The notes beneath the pieces are model-generated. The model was not told where the DNA came from. It was given only the letters and a program-made list of their open reading frames with translations, and made no database searches. A stretch of 64,000 nucleotides of DNA, taken from contig NZ_JAJSBI010000030.1 of assembly GCF_021261325.1 (NCBI RefSeq), positions 1-64,000 on the forward strand, in the 5' to 3' direction. Source of the stretch: Streptomyces guryensis. GTDB lineage: Bacteria > Actinomycetota > Actinomycetes > Streptomycetales > Streptomycetaceae. Both the position numbers and the translations under genes were made by a program. This document shows positions 41,467-50,904 of the stretch, piece after piece (positions within the stretch are counted from its first letter, which is position 1; the number at the start of each line of letters is the position of its first letter).

Positions 41467-42120
41467 ATGACGGGCCGACGGCGATGGTCGACCGAGGAGA
41501 TCCTGGACGCGGCGGCGGAACTGCTGCGCACGGGCGACGCCGAGTCGTTCAGCGTGCGCAAACTCGCCGCATCGCTCGGGACCGACTCATCCAGCCTCTA
41601 CCGCCACTTTCGCAACAAAACTGAACTGCTGCGCGCCGTTGCCGATCGGATTCTGCTGGTCGCCATGGACGGTTATCGCCCCGTGGGCGACTGGAGGCAG
41701 CGCGTCACCGCCCTGGCCCTGCATCTGCGCGAGGCATTCGGCGAGCAACCCCAACTCGCCGCGGCGTGGGGACGCTACGGGTCCGGCGGCACCGGATCCC
41801 GCATGGTCATGGAGGAGCTGCTTCAGGCCCTCAGCGCGTCCGGTCTGCCCGACGAGGAGATCCCGGTGCGGTACCACCGCATCGTGCTCCTCCTCGCCGC
41901 GCTGATCGCCGCCGAAGCAGGTATCAGCACCATCGCCCCCAAGGAGTACGAACAGGGCATGGAGCAGTTCCGCGTCGCGGTGCTCGGCGCCGACCCTGAA
42001 CGCTTCCCCGCCCTGGCCCGCTTCGCCCGCGACGTCCGCCCCCTCGGAGCAGACCGCCGCGCCGCATTCGAAGAGATGCTCGCCGCCCAACTCGCCCACA
42101 TCGAGGCACAGATCCCCTGA
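41467..42120 (+). CDS. TetR-family transcriptional regulator
   Basis: The 217-residue protein has the TetR helix-turn-helix (ILDAAAELL, then SVRKLAASLGTDSSSLYRHF) and a TetR_C-like ligand-binding domain. GAGAGGAG five bases before the ATG decides the start; earlier in-frame ATGs lie within the palindrome region. It probably represses itself and the divergent esterase. Confidence 0.88.
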   Translation: MTGRRRWSTEEILDAAAELLRTGDAESFSVRKLAASLGTDSSSLYRHFRNKTELLRAVADRILLVAMDGYRPVGDWRQRVTALALHLREAFGEQPQLAAAWGRYGSGGTGSRMVMEELLQALSASGLPDEEIPVRYHRIVLLLAALIAAEAGISTIAPKEYEQGMEQFRVAVLGADPERFPALARFARDVRPLGADRRAAFEEMLAAQLAHIEAQIP

Positions 42121-42593
42121 CGCGCCGGATCACACGACCGTGCGGTCGGGGCACGCCGCTGCCGCAGGTCCGGCGCCGGAGGCCGGGTGCAGGAGTCGCG
42201 GCCGAGGACGTTGAGGTGGTCGTAGTCCGACCGTCCGTATAACCGTGCCGGGGATGTGCCGCGTCTCGTGAGACTGAGCCAAGTGCCACCGACGTGAGAC
42301 CGCTTGAAAGTAGATGGCCAGGAAGTTGGCCTATGTCACGGACGGCGAGACCCTACACATCCTGTGGGATCTCAAGTGCCGTGTCATTTCCTCCGGCCAG
42401 TATCACGCCCACGCCGTGTCACAGGTCAGTGGCTTACATCGAACACGCAGGCCGAGGAAATGACGCGGAATCCGAGACAGCCGACGGATGACACGGCGTG
42501 AGACAGCGCGAAAAGCCGCAGGCCACAGCGCTGCCGCATGAAGCCGAGCGCGGGACCCTACCAACGTCATGGCCAACAGCGTTCCGAGGGCCA
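42121..42593. other. Gene-poor stretch with overlapping inverted repeats and a possible 49-residue frame
   Basis: A plus-strand ATG at 42314 opens 49 codons (MARKLAYVTDGETLHILWDL...) ending at 42463; I do not recognise it and no ribosome site is clear. The same stretch holds two interleaved inverted repeats described separately. It is downstream of the transporter/terpene-synthase gene on the minus strand. Confidence 0.25.
42383..42500. repeat. Two interleaved inverted repeats
   Basis: Arm pair A: gtcatttcctccggcc (42383-42398) with ggccgaggaaatgac (42450-42464), one base bulged. Arm pair B: cacgccgtgtca (42410-42421) with tgacacggcgtg (42489-42500), perfect. The A1-B1-A2-B2 order allows a pseudoknot in RNA or reflects nested element ends. 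Confidence 0.65.
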
Positions 42594-43781
42594 TCAGCAG
42601 TGGTCCCACCACCAGGAGATGCTCGGGTAGGGCAGGGGGCTGGTGTCGGTGGTCGACAGCGACGGTGCCCAGTAGGCGGGTGTCTTGGCGACGTCCTCCA
42701 GGACGATGCGATGTGCGGCTGACGGGTTGTAGCGCGGCGCGCACAGGGAGGCTTCGGTGTTGGCGACGATGAACTGACCGAGTCGCTCGATGAGGTACCG
42801 CAGGGGCGTCTTGGCCGAGGGCATCAGGCGCTCGCGCAGGCGGAGGAAGAGGAGCATCAGGCGGTCGCGCGTCTCGATCGCCGCGGCGACGGCTTGGTCG
42901 AAGGAGAGCCCACGAGCCGCTTGCAGGACGCCCACGAAATTCGGGGAAGTCTGGCCTTCTGCCTTTTCCTTTTGGTAGGAGGCGACATCGTTTTCCACTC
43001 CGACGACCAGAGTGCCAGCTTGGGGCAGGGCGTTGCGGGTGCGGTGGTGGAAGGCCAGGAGACCCAGGAGTGCGGCGGCGGCGAACCACAGCAGCTGCAG
43101 AGCGAGGTATGCGGGTACGGAGGTGGCGGAGAACCCGGCCGCAGTGGCGGCTTGCACGGAGCCGTAGGTGGGCAGCAAGCGTGTCAGCGGGCTGTCGGCG
43201 CCGGAGCTGACCATGGGGTTCTGCAGGGCGACGTCGATGACGCTGGTCATCACCAAGGCGAACATGCCCTCGACCTCGCGGCGCAGCAGGGATCCGAAGA
43301 CCACGCCCATGGCCCCGTACGTCAGCGCGGCGCAGAACAGCGCGGCGGCCAGCAGGTAGGGCTGTTTTGGTGTCCAGGCGATGCGCATGGTCGCGGTGGC
43401 ATAGGCGGCGAGGAGGGCGGAAGCCAGGACCAAGGAGGCGGCTTTGGCCATCACGAGATGGGTGCGGGGGTAGCCGGCCATGGCCAGGCGCCGGTCGAAG
43501 CGCCCGCCGGTGAAGGTGGCGGCGAACATCATGAAGCCGGTGACCAGGGTGACGGCGTTGAGGGCGCCGGTGATCTGAGTCAGCTCATTGCCGGCAGGCG
43601 CCAGCCTCTCTCCGGTGGAGGCCAGTTGGAAGGGAGCCACTCTGTCGGGAATGGTGAGGTAGACCAGGCCGACCCAGGTGGGAAGGAAGAAGACGACCAA
43701 CAGCATGGCGAACCGGTTGCGGGCGTGTTCGACGAGGTCGTACCGGGTGGCTGTGGTGAACAGGTTCAGGTGTGTCCTCAT
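42594..43781 (-). CDS. ABC-2 permease fused in frame to the C-terminal half of a class I terpene synthase
   Basis: Residues 1 to about 250 are a six-helix ABC-2-type permease (first helix FAMLLVVFFLPTWVGLVYL; loop YPRTHLVMAKAASLVLA). From about residue 258 the frame continues as a terpene synthase: the metal motif N264-D-V-A-S268-Y-Q-K-E272 is complete, followed by the helical end (LGQFIVANTEASLCAPRYN) and the terminal SWWWDH. The DDxxD half of the cyclase is absent, so it cannot cyclise terpenes alone. The start ATG overlaps the ATPase stop (ATGA). This may be a deletion joining two genes; the permease half may still work. Confidence 0.75.
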   Translation of the reverse strand: MRTHLNLFTTATRYDLVEHARNRFAMLLVVFFLPTWVGLVYLTIPDRVAPFQLASTGERLAPAGNELTQITGALNAVTLVTGFMMFAATFTGGRFDRRLAMAGYPRTHLVMAKAASLVLASALLAAYATATMRIAWTPKQPYLLAAALFCAALTYGAMGVVFGSLLRREVEGMFALVMTSVIDVALQNPMVSSGADSPLTRLLPTYGSVQAATAAGFSATSVPAYLALQLLWFAAAALLGLLAFHHRTRNALPQAGTLVVGVENDVASYQKEKAEGQTSPNFVGVLQAARGLSFDQAVAAAIETRDRLMLLFLRLRERLMPSAKTPLRYLIERLGQFIVANTEASLCAPRYNPSAAHRIVLEDVAKTPAYWAPSLSTTDTSPLPYPSISWWWDHC

Positions 43782-44383
43782 GCTGGCGCCGCCGTCTCCA
43801 GACGCAGCGCCCCCGCCTCCAGGCGCCACAACTCATCGAGGCGTTCGGTGTCGTAGGCCAGATGAGAGACGACCAGGACGGAGCGGCCGGCGTCGCGCAG
43901 CTGGACGGCCAGTTCCCAGAATCGCTGATAGGTGTCCCAGTCGAAACCCTGGTACGGCTCGTCGAGCAGCAGCACCTGCGGGTCGTGCATGAGCGCGAGC
44001 GTGAGGTTCAGCTTCTGCCGGGTCCCGCCGCTGAGCGCCCCGGCGCGCACATCGGCGTACTGGGAGAACTGCAGAGTCTCCATGACTTTCTCGGCATGAC
44101 GCAGGTCGGCAAGAGCGAAGGCCGTCTTGAAGAACTCCAGGTGCTGCCGGACGGTCAGGGCGTCGTTGAGGACCACATCCTGCGGGCAGTAGCCGAAACG
44201 CCCCCGGTGAAGGACAGCGCCACGATCCGCTCGCAGTTCACCTGCGAGGATCTTCAACAGGGTTGTCTTGCCGGCGCCGTTCTCGCCGACGATCCCTGCC
44301 AGCACGCCGGGCCCGAGGTCCAAGTCGATACCCCGCAGGACCACCCGCCGATGGTAGGCGTGATGCACCCCGCATACCTCCAC
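43778..44383 (-). CDS. ABC transporter ATP-binding protein
   Basis: The 201-residue protein has Walker A (GENGAGKTT, about 34-42), a Q-loop CPQDVV, the signature LSGGTRQKL, Walker B (VLLLDEP) and the switch His in VVSHL. It belongs to the exporter type that pairs with ABC-2 permeases. It is translationally coupled to the permease/terpene-synthase fusion that follows. The GTG at 44383 is the first plausible start; the N-terminal strand is short but complete. The substrate is unknown. Confidence 0.88.
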   Translation of the reverse strand: MEVCGVHHAYHRRVVLRGIDLDLGPGVLAGIVGENGAGKTTLLKILAGELRADRGAVLHRGRFGYCPQDVVLNDALTVRQHLEFFKTAFALADLRHAEKVMETLQFSQYADVRAGALSGGTRQKLNLTLALMHDPQVLLLDEPYQGFDWDTYQRFWELAVQLRDAGRSVLVVSHLAYDTERLDELWRLEAGALRLETAAPA

Positions 44384-45336
44384 CGCACCGCCCCCCAGCC
44401 CATCCAGAAAGTACTGTCACCATGTCATCCGGAAATTAGATGGCACGGAACACGGCCAGACCCACAGCCTTGACTCCAAACCGCCTGAAACGGTGAAACA
44501 GACGCACGACGTGGCTCGAAGAGGACATGCGGCAGCTGGCCGAGGAGCTGGGCTGCACACGGGCCACCTTTGAGACGAGCAACCGGCGCCTGGTTGAGGC
44601 GGACTGGCTTGCTGGTGATGCCCGCTGCTCCAGCCCTCCGGCCCGCTCGCACAAGCCCAGCCGCGCCACCAGGTTCTTGAGGTCGCTGCCATTGCCGTCA
44701 ACTGCCGACCGCGGCGACCGCGCCGCGGCCCGGCGGACAATCTCCCTACGCACGGTCTCCTGCAGCCGCCGTTCGACCTGCCAACTGACACGGAGCCAGT
44801 CGTCCGTTCCGTGCTGACCTGCAACGTGCGGTGGCCGTCCATCTTGATTCATGCGCTGTTGGACTGGTCCAGTGCACCGCACGGAGTGTCCGGGGACCGG
44901 CTGTCTCTCGTGCCACGTAGATGTGACCGTGCTGCTCTGATTCCTCCGATCCAGCCGATGCTCGCGACAGCACGGCGGCAACTGCCCCCAAGGACAGTTG
45001 GACGAACGAACCGAGGAACTGGACGCGACACGTGCCGCCAACCGTGAACTGACCCGCGCGCTGAACCACACGCCGGAGGGAACGGGCCCGCCTACAGCCC
45101 GAAGGCCCCGCCCTCGATCAGGATGAGCAGACCGATCGGGGCGATGGGACGTGTCTGGCACCGCTTCACGAGCCGCCAACGGCCCTCGACGCTCAGGGGC
45201 GCATTCGCGTGGGGCACTCGTCGTCCTCTCGAAGTCAGACGACGGCCGACGCATGTATCCAGAGGGGCGCAGACGTCCCACCTGTCGTGCTCTCGGTCAG
45301 AGACGATCCGCGAAGTGCACCCCTTTGACCCGCGCT
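44384..45336. other. Relic zone without an intact gene
   Basis: No full gene is readable. At 44527-44620 the plus strand shows a helix-turn-helix-like bit (MRQLAEELGCTRATFETSNR). At about 44998-45075 it reads LDERTEELDATRAANRELTR, like the coiled-coil end of transposon accessory (TnpC/DUF6262-type) proteins. The minus strand at 44750-44870 has a basic, coding-like stretch of unknown family. These are fragments of at least two lost mobile elements. Confidence 0.3.
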
Positions 45337-45600
45337 TTACCTGGACGTCGAGATCTGGCCCCTGCGCGAGCGCCCAGCTGCAGAAGGAGGCGCGAAAGCG
45401 CCCTGTCCCGAGCTGAGCCCGTCCAGCAGGAGGTCCCCGAGCTCGGAGAAGGCGTCACCGGCGGTCAGGCCGGTCCTCTCCAGGAGGACCCCCGACTGGA
45501 CCGCGTCGATGGTGACTGCCACGACGTGGGCGGCGAAGTGGCCGTTGAGCGCGCGGAAAACGCCGGTCTGCACGCCATCCTCCGGCACGCTCACGGCCCA
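45337..45600 (-). pseudogene. Probable TetR C-terminal-domain relic
   Basis: The minus strand reads FAAHVVAVTIDAVQSGVLLE and RTGLTAGDAFSELGDLLLDGL, which fits the last two helices of a TetR ligand-binding domain. There is no DNA-binding half. A CocE-type relic starts on the other strand right beside it. Confidence 0.35.
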
Positions 45601-45616
45601 CGAACCGAGCGACGGG

Positions 45617-45853
45617 GCTCCGTCCACGTACGTCTACGACCCGGCACGCCCCACGCCGGCCCTTGGTGGGCCGCTGCTCACCCTCGACGGCGGTGGCAAG
45701 GACAACGCCGACCTGGAGAGTCGCTCCGATGTGCGCACCCTGTACGAGGAGGCCATCCGTCAGCTGGCCCTCGAAAACGACGCCCTGCGCAGCGGCGGCA
45801 CCGTTCTTCCCGTGCCCAACCGCAGCACGCCCGCGCCACGCGCGCCGTCCTGA
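45617..45853 (+). pseudogene. CocE/NonD hydrolase C-terminal relic joined to a transposon-protein tail
   Basis: APSTYVYDPARPTPALGGPL and DNADLESRSDVRTL match the jelly-roll entry of X-Pro dipeptidyl-peptidase/CocE-type hydrolases. From 45740 the frame switches to EEAIRQLALENDALRSGG, resembling an IS/TnpC accessory coiled coil. The active-site domain is absent. Confidence 0.45.
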
Positions 45854-45940
45854 ATCCGGCACTGCCCCCAGAGGAGTCTGGCGTGATGAAGGACGCTGGG
45901 CGTGGCGCGCAGCCCACTACCGATGATCAAGGGAAGTTCA

Positions 45941-46864
45941 TCAAGCCGTGCGTGTCGGCGGCATCCCGGCTCCCGCCCTCGTCGCGTCGGTGCCCCAGCT
46001 GGCCAGCAGTCGCAGTGCCTCCGCGGACGGGGAGCCCGGTTCGGCGTGGTACGTCGCCAGCATCTGTTCGTGGTCGTTGGCCACGTGGAACGACTCAAGG
46101 CGGAGGTCGAGTTCACCGACGAGCGGGTGGTGCAGGCGCTGGATGCCGTGACACCTGTCCTTGACGTCGTGGGTGGCCCACAGGCTCCTGAACTCTTCGC
46201 TCTTCACCGAGAGTTCGCCCACCAGCGCGGAAAGCCGGGCGTCGTTCGGATGGGAGCCGGCGTCCATGCGCAGCTGAGCGACGACGTCGCTGGCTTTGTG
46301 CTCCCAGTCCACAAACAGGTCGCGGTAATCGGGCCGCAGGAAGACCAGCCGCGCCCAGTTCTGCTCCCGCGTGGGCAACTCGGCCCATTCGCCGAAGACC
46401 GCCGCGGCCATCCGGTTCCAGGCGAGGATGTCCGAGCGCCGCCCCACGAGGATCGCCGGAACACCGTCCATGGTGTCCAGCAGCGTAAGCAGGTGGCCCC
46501 GCACCTGCTGGGCGCGGCCGGCCGGCTTCTTCTTCTGCTGCTTCGGCTTCGCCAGGTGCGTGAGGTGGGCGTGCTCGGCGTCGCTCAGCCTGAGCGCGCG
46601 GGCGATGGCGTCGAGGACCTCCGCCGACACGCTCTGCCCGTTGCCCTGCTCCAGGCGCGTGTAGTACGCCACCGAGACGTCCGCCAGCTGGGCCAGCTCC
46701 TCGCGGCGCAGCCCCGGCACCCTCCGGAACCGTCCGAAGTCCCGCAGCCCCACGTCCTCCGGCTTCAGCCGGGCCCGCCGGGTGCGCAGGAACTCACTCA
46801 GCTCGGCACGCGGGTCCAGAGCGCCGGCGGCAGCCTCGTGCACCGGCTCGGGGTGTTCGTCCAT
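45941..46864 (-). CDS. XRE/MmyB-type helix-turn-helix regulator
   Basis: The 307-residue protein has an N-terminal helix-turn-helix (PGLRREELAQLADVSVAYYT, then RLEQG, about 50-75) and a MmyB-type ligand-binding domain of about 160 residues with the motifs DGVPAILVGRRSDILAWN and SHPNDARL. Such proteins often act on a divergent redox enzyme gene. The aldehyde dehydrogenase gene begins 174 bp away on the other strand, so it is the likely target. The ATG at 46864 begins MDEHPEP; a longer frame would cross the promoter region. Confidence 0.88.
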   Translation of the reverse strand: MDEHPEPVHEAAAGALDPRAELSEFLRTRRARLKPEDVGLRDFGRFRRVPGLRREELAQLADVSVAYYTRLEQGNGQSVSAEVLDAIARALRLSDAEHAHLTHLAKPKQQKKKPAGRAQQVRGHLLTLLDTMDGVPAILVGRRSDILAWNRMAAAVFGEWAELPTREQNWARLVFLRPDYRDLFVDWEHKASDVVAQLRMDAGSHPNDARLSALVGELSVKSEEFRSLWATHDVKDRCHGIQRLHHPLVGELDLRLESFHVANDHEQMLATYHAEPGSPSAEALRLLASWGTDATRAGAGMPPTRTA

Positions 46865-47038
46865 GTCTTCGAGTATCCACGGTCGGACGCACACCAGCCT
46901 GACCCAACCAGTGGTAGGCACCGCGCACGTACGCAAAGCCGTGACCTGGGTGAATACCGGATCACCCAGCACGCTGGAGACCGTGCCCGGCTGGAAGGCA
47001 GCCGGAGCGTGGCGTGCATCAAGAACGGAGTAAATCCC

Positions 47039-48385
47039 ATGACCGCAACACAGGGGATCGAGTCGAGGCCGCACCGGACGGAAACGGCGGCGGAGGTGGT
47101 CGGCCGTCTACGGGCGACGTTCAACACCGGCGTCACCCGCCCACTGGACTGGCGCATCAACCAGCTGCAGCGGCTGCGGGCCCTGCTGGTGGAAAACGAG
47201 CAGGAACTGATCGAAGCGCTCTGGGCGGACCTGAGGAAGAACGCCGCCGAGGCGAAGATGCAGGAGATCGACTTCACCGTCGCCGACATCGATGAGGCAC
47301 TGGCGAATCTCGAGAACTGGCTTCAGCCCCGCCCGGTGGAGGTTCCCGCCCACTTCGGTCCCACGACAACGGCCTACACCACGTACGACCCGCTCGGGGT
47401 CGTCCTGGTGATCGCTCCGTGGAACTTCCCGCTGCACCTTCTCATCGACCCCATCATCGGCGCCCTGGCCGCCGGCAACACCGTGGTGGCCAAGCCCAGT
47501 GAGATCTCGGTGCACACCTCGGCGGTCGCTTCACGCCTCCTGCGAGATTACTTCGACGCCGACGTGCTCACCGTCGTCGAGGGGGGCGCCGAGGAGACCA
47601 CGGCCCTGCTGGCACAGCGCTTCGACCACATCTTCTACACCGGCAACGGCACCGTCGGCCGGATCGTCATGGCCGCAGCAGCCAAGAACCTCACCCCCGT
47701 CACCCTCGAACTCGGGGGCAAGTCACCCGTCTTCGTCGCACCCGACGCCGACGTGGACGAGACCGCGAAGCGGCTGGTCGGCGCCAAGTTCGGCAACGCC
47801 GGACAGCAGTGCATCGCCCCCGACTACGTTCTGGCCGATCCTGCCACCGCCGCCGCACTGGTTCCCGCCCTCCGCGCGGCGGTCGAAGCCCGGTTCGGCA
47901 CCACCCCACAGAGCGCAGCCGACTTCGGCCGGATCATCAACGAGCGGCACTTCGACCGGCTCACCCGTCTGCTCGATTCCGGCCGGGCGGCGGTGGGAGG
48001 CCAGCACGACCGCGACGACCTGTTCATCGCACCCACCGTGCTCACCGATATCGACCCCGCCTCACCGGTCATGCAGGAGGAGATCTTCGGTCCCATCCTC
48101 GCCGTCGTCGAAGTCGCCGACCTCGACGCCGCCATCGCCTTCATCAACGAACGTGACAAGCCCCTCGCCCTCTACGCCTTCACCACCTCCGAGGCCACCA
48201 AGTCGCGCCTGGTGAACGAGACGTCCTCCGGCGGCGTCGCCTGGGGCCAGCCGGTGACGCAACTGCTCATGCCCGGCCTGCCCTTCGGCGGCGTCGGAGA
48301 GAGCGGCATGGGCCGCTACCACGGCCGCTACTCCCTCGAGACGTTCAGCCACCTCAAGGCCGTCGCGGACGTGCCGCTCAGCTAG
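47039..48385 (+). CDS. Aldehyde dehydrogenase (class 3 / coniferyl-type)
   Basis: The 448-residue protein shows APWNFPLHL, the general base Glu224 in LELGGKSP, catalytic Cys258 in GQQCIAPDY and the C-terminal GGVGESGMGRYHG. The short length and the absence of an N-terminal extension place it with the membrane-associated or class 3 enzymes acting on aromatic or fatty aldehydes, with NAD or NADP. It is divergent from the MmyB-type regulator. Confidence 0.92.
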   Translation: MTATQGIESRPHRTETAAEVVGRLRATFNTGVTRPLDWRINQLQRLRALLVENEQELIEALWADLRKNAAEAKMQEIDFTVADIDEALANLENWLQPRPVEVPAHFGPTTTAYTTYDPLGVVLVIAPWNFPLHLLIDPIIGALAAGNTVVAKPSEISVHTSAVASRLLRDYFDADVLTVVEGGAEETTALLAQRFDHIFYTGNGTVGRIVMAAAAKNLTPVTLELGGKSPVFVAPDADVDETAKRLVGAKFGNAGQQCIAPDYVLADPATAAALVPALRAAVEARFGTTPQSAADFGRIINERHFDRLTRLLDSGRAAVGGQHDRDDLFIAPTVLTDIDPASPVMQEEIFGPILAVVEVADLDAAIAFINERDKPLALYAFTTSEATKSRLVNETSSGGVAWGQPVTQLLMPGLPFGGVGESGMGRYHGRYSLETFSHLKAVADVPLS

Positions 48386-48677
48386 GCCCGCGCCTTCGCG
48401 AAGCAGCCCGTCCGAGGGGCGATCGGCCGATGGAAGGGCCTCAAGCCGGTGAGAACGAGGAGCGCAGAGATCGCTGTTCCCGCCACCGCCGCGAGCGCGT
48501 TCCAGGTGAAGCCGTGTATCGGTCCTCCTCGCGGGGCGCGACGAGGGAGCCGGTCGCGGCGCGGCCCACAGACACCGATCCGTACCGACTCCGGCGGCGG
48601 CACCCATGACTTCGTCACCTGGCTGACCTCTGATCGTGCGCAAGGAGCGAACGCCCGTACTCCGGCGGGCAGTTGCA

Positions 48678-48851
48678 CTTGAACGCCGTCGACGCCGACG
48701 GCACGCGGCTCTCACCGCGTTCGTCGCCAACACCACCCACACCCCGATCGCGGTCCTGGAACCGCATCACCGTCAGCGGGCCCGCGCCTGCCCGGAGGAC
48801 CGCATCCGCGCCTCCGCCGGAACAGCGCGGACCTCCTGCGTCACAGACCTT
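48678..48851 (+). pseudogene. IS1380-type transposase relic
   Basis: The frame reads RRRHAALTAFVANTTHTPIA, VLEPHHRQRARACPEDRIRA and SAGTART, matching the part of IS1380 transposases around the last acidic residue. It is under 60 residues and starts and ends abruptly. The rest of 48386-48677 shows no feature. Confidence 0.5.
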
Positions 48852-48889
48852 CATCCCGTTTTCCCCGTATTGCAGAAAGAAAGAAACAC

Positions 48890-49999
48890 ATGACTGCCAA
48901 CATTTCAGACGTTTCGCCCGTTCCATCGCTTTTCTCCCCCTTCTCCCTCGGGAAGATCGAGCTCGCCAACCGCATCGTCATGGCACCGATGACCCGGGTC
49001 CGGGCCGGTTCCTCCGGCATCCCCGGGGACCTCATGGTCGAGTACTACCGGCAGCGGGCGAGCGTCGGAATGATCATCACCGAGGGCACCTACCCCGACC
49101 ACGCGTCGCAGGGGTATGTCGGTGAGCCGGGCATCGCCACCGACGAGCAGGCAGCCGGCTGGCAGCGGGTGTTCAAGGCGGTACACGCCGAGGGCGGCCG
49201 CATCGTCCTGCAGATCATGCACGCCGGCCGCGGCACCCACCCCGACATCAACGGCGGCCGCCGCATCCTCGCCCCCAGCGCGATCGCCATCGACAACAAG
49301 ACGTTCACCGAGAAGGGCGAGCAGCCCTACCCCGTACCGGAAGCGATGACCACCGCAGAGATCCGGGCAGCCCTGGAGGACTTCGCCGCCGCAGCCCGCC
49401 GGGCCATCGAGGCGGGAGCGGACGGCGTGGAACTCCACGGCGCCAACGGCTACCTGCTCCAGCAGTTCCTCTCCCCGGCGGCCAACCAGCGCACCGACGA
49501 ATACGGCGGCTCGCCGCAGAACCGCGCCCGCTTCGCCGTCGAGGTCGTCACGGCGGTAGCCCAGGCCGTCGGTGCCGAGCGGGTCGGGCTGCGGATCTCG
49601 CCGGAGGTCGACCTCGGGGATGTGTTCGAGACCGACCGGGACGACGTCCTGGCCACCTACGGCATCCTGCTCGACCAACTGCGCCCGCTGGGCCTGGCCT
49701 ACCTCTCCGTACTGCACGCCGAACCGGGCGGCAACCTCGTACGGGAGCTGCGACGGCGCTTCGACGGCAAGCTGATCGTCAACAACAGCTTCGAGAGCCA
49801 GACCACCCGCGAGCAGGCGCTCCAGCAGATCGAGGCCGCCCACGCCGACGCCGTGGTCGTGGGCCGGGCCCTCATCGCCAACCCCGACCTGGTCGCACGC
49901 TGGCAGGGCGGCCACCCGGAGAACGAGCCGCGGCCGGAACTGTTCTACGGGCCGGGCGCCGAAGGCTACACCGACTACCCCTTCCTCGAAACGGCTTGA
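48890..49999 (+). CDS. Old-yellow-enzyme-type alkene reductase (NemA family)
   Basis: The 369-residue TIM barrel has RIVMAPMTRVRA (FMN), the QIMHAGR strand, substrate-binding HGAN (VELHGANGYLLQQFL, about 186-200), DEYGGSPQNRARF and the terminal VVVGRALIANPDLV FMN phosphate loop. It reduces activated C=C bonds with NAD(P)H. It follows the aldehyde dehydrogenase in the same direction after 504 bp and has its own downstream hairpin. Confidence 0.93.
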   Translation: MTANISDVSPVPSLFSPFSLGKIELANRIVMAPMTRVRAGSSGIPGDLMVEYYRQRASVGMIITEGTYPDHASQGYVGEPGIATDEQAAGWQRVFKAVHAEGGRIVLQIMHAGRGTHPDINGGRRILAPSAIAIDNKTFTEKGEQPYPVPEAMTTAEIRAALEDFAAAARRAIEAGADGVELHGANGYLLQQFLSPAANQRTDEYGGSPQNRARFAVEVVTAVAQAVGAERVGLRISPEVDLGDVFETDRDDVLATYGILLDQLRPLGLAYLSVLHAEPGGNLVRELRRRFDGKLIVNNSFESQTTREQALQQIEAAHADAVVVGRALIANPDLVARWQGGHPENEPRPELFYGPGAEGYTDYPFLETA

Positions 50000-50010
50000 G
50001 GCCCACGGTC

Positions 50011-50053
50011 GCGCCTGTCCATGCGGCAGTCCCACCCACACATGGACAGGCGC
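50011..50053. terminator. Hairpin after the alkene reductase gene
   Basis: A perfect 13-bp stem (gcgcctgtccatg with its complement) with a 17-base loop lies 11 bp past the stop. Confidence 0.6.
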
Positions 50054-50264
50054 CCGACCGGCGACACTGTGCCCGCCCCTTGAGCCCGCGGCCACACCGG
50101 CGATCACCGGCTCGAGGGCCGTCGGGTCCGTCAGGGCGTTGACGGCCCAAAGCGCCTGAACGTCGTCGAAGGCTGGAACGGCGCCAACGACTGGAGTCGA
50201 TCGGCCCGATCCGGATTGCGGAAAGCTATTGCCTGGTGCCGGACGGACATGGCAGCGAAGCCCG

Positions 50265-50767
50265 ACAACCGATCTGCCGGAGCGGGTCCGTCGCGTCGTG
50301 GCGGTCAACACCTACGACTTCCGCGGCGGGATCGCCCGCTCCAGCCTCCTGGCCCGCGTGGTGGTCAGCGGTGTCCTCACCCCCGGAGTGGGCCCGGTCA
50401 TCGCAGGGGCGGAGCCCAAGCCCGCCCTCCGCACGATCCTCCAGGGCGGCCTCGGCGACAAGAGCGCCCTGCGGGACGACTACCTGGACGAACTCCTCCA
50501 GGTCGGCACCCGCCCCGGCTACCCGACCGTGGCGCGAGCCGTGTACCAGGCCCTGCCCAGCCTCATCACGGCCCGCTCGCGGTATCCCGAGGTCAAGGCC
50601 CCGTGCACTTCGTCTACGGGGAGAAGGACTTGTCCCGCACCTCGGACCGGGAGGCCAACAAGCAGCTCTTGCCGGCCGCCGACTTCACGCAGTTGCCGAA
50701 GGCCGGCCACTTCACCGCCCTGGAACGGCCCGACGTCCTGGCCGACGTGCTGAACGCGGCGGCGTGA
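50265..50767 (+). pseudogene. Alpha/beta hydrolase C-terminal relic
   Basis: One frame reads NTYDFRGGIARSSLLARVVV, GVGPVIAGAEPKPALRTILQ and AVYQALPSLITARSRYPEVK. After a frameshift near 50607 the next continues VHFVYGEKDLSRTSDREAN and AGHFTALERPDVLADVL, giving the acid and catalytic His. The half with the serine elbow is absent. Confidence 0.6.
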
Positions 50768-50904
50768 GCGTCCCGAGACCGCCGTGGTCACCCCCGATCG
50801 GGGTGACGCGTAGGGGAGGGCCTGGCTTGACTCTGTCGGGGATCTTGGATTTTCCCGGTGCGGCAGCATGATCAACGGGCATGCTCGGGTGGTTCCGCCG
50901 ACCG

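Noticed and set aside
42314..42463. A confident small gene of 49 residues
   Set aside because: No ribosome site, overlap with inverted repeats and no known relatives; kept only as a possibility in the region entry.
44527..44817. A GntR-like small regulator from the MRQLAEELGCTRATFE reading
   Set aside because: Only about 25 residues look like a helix-turn-helix; the rest is basic filler without a domain.
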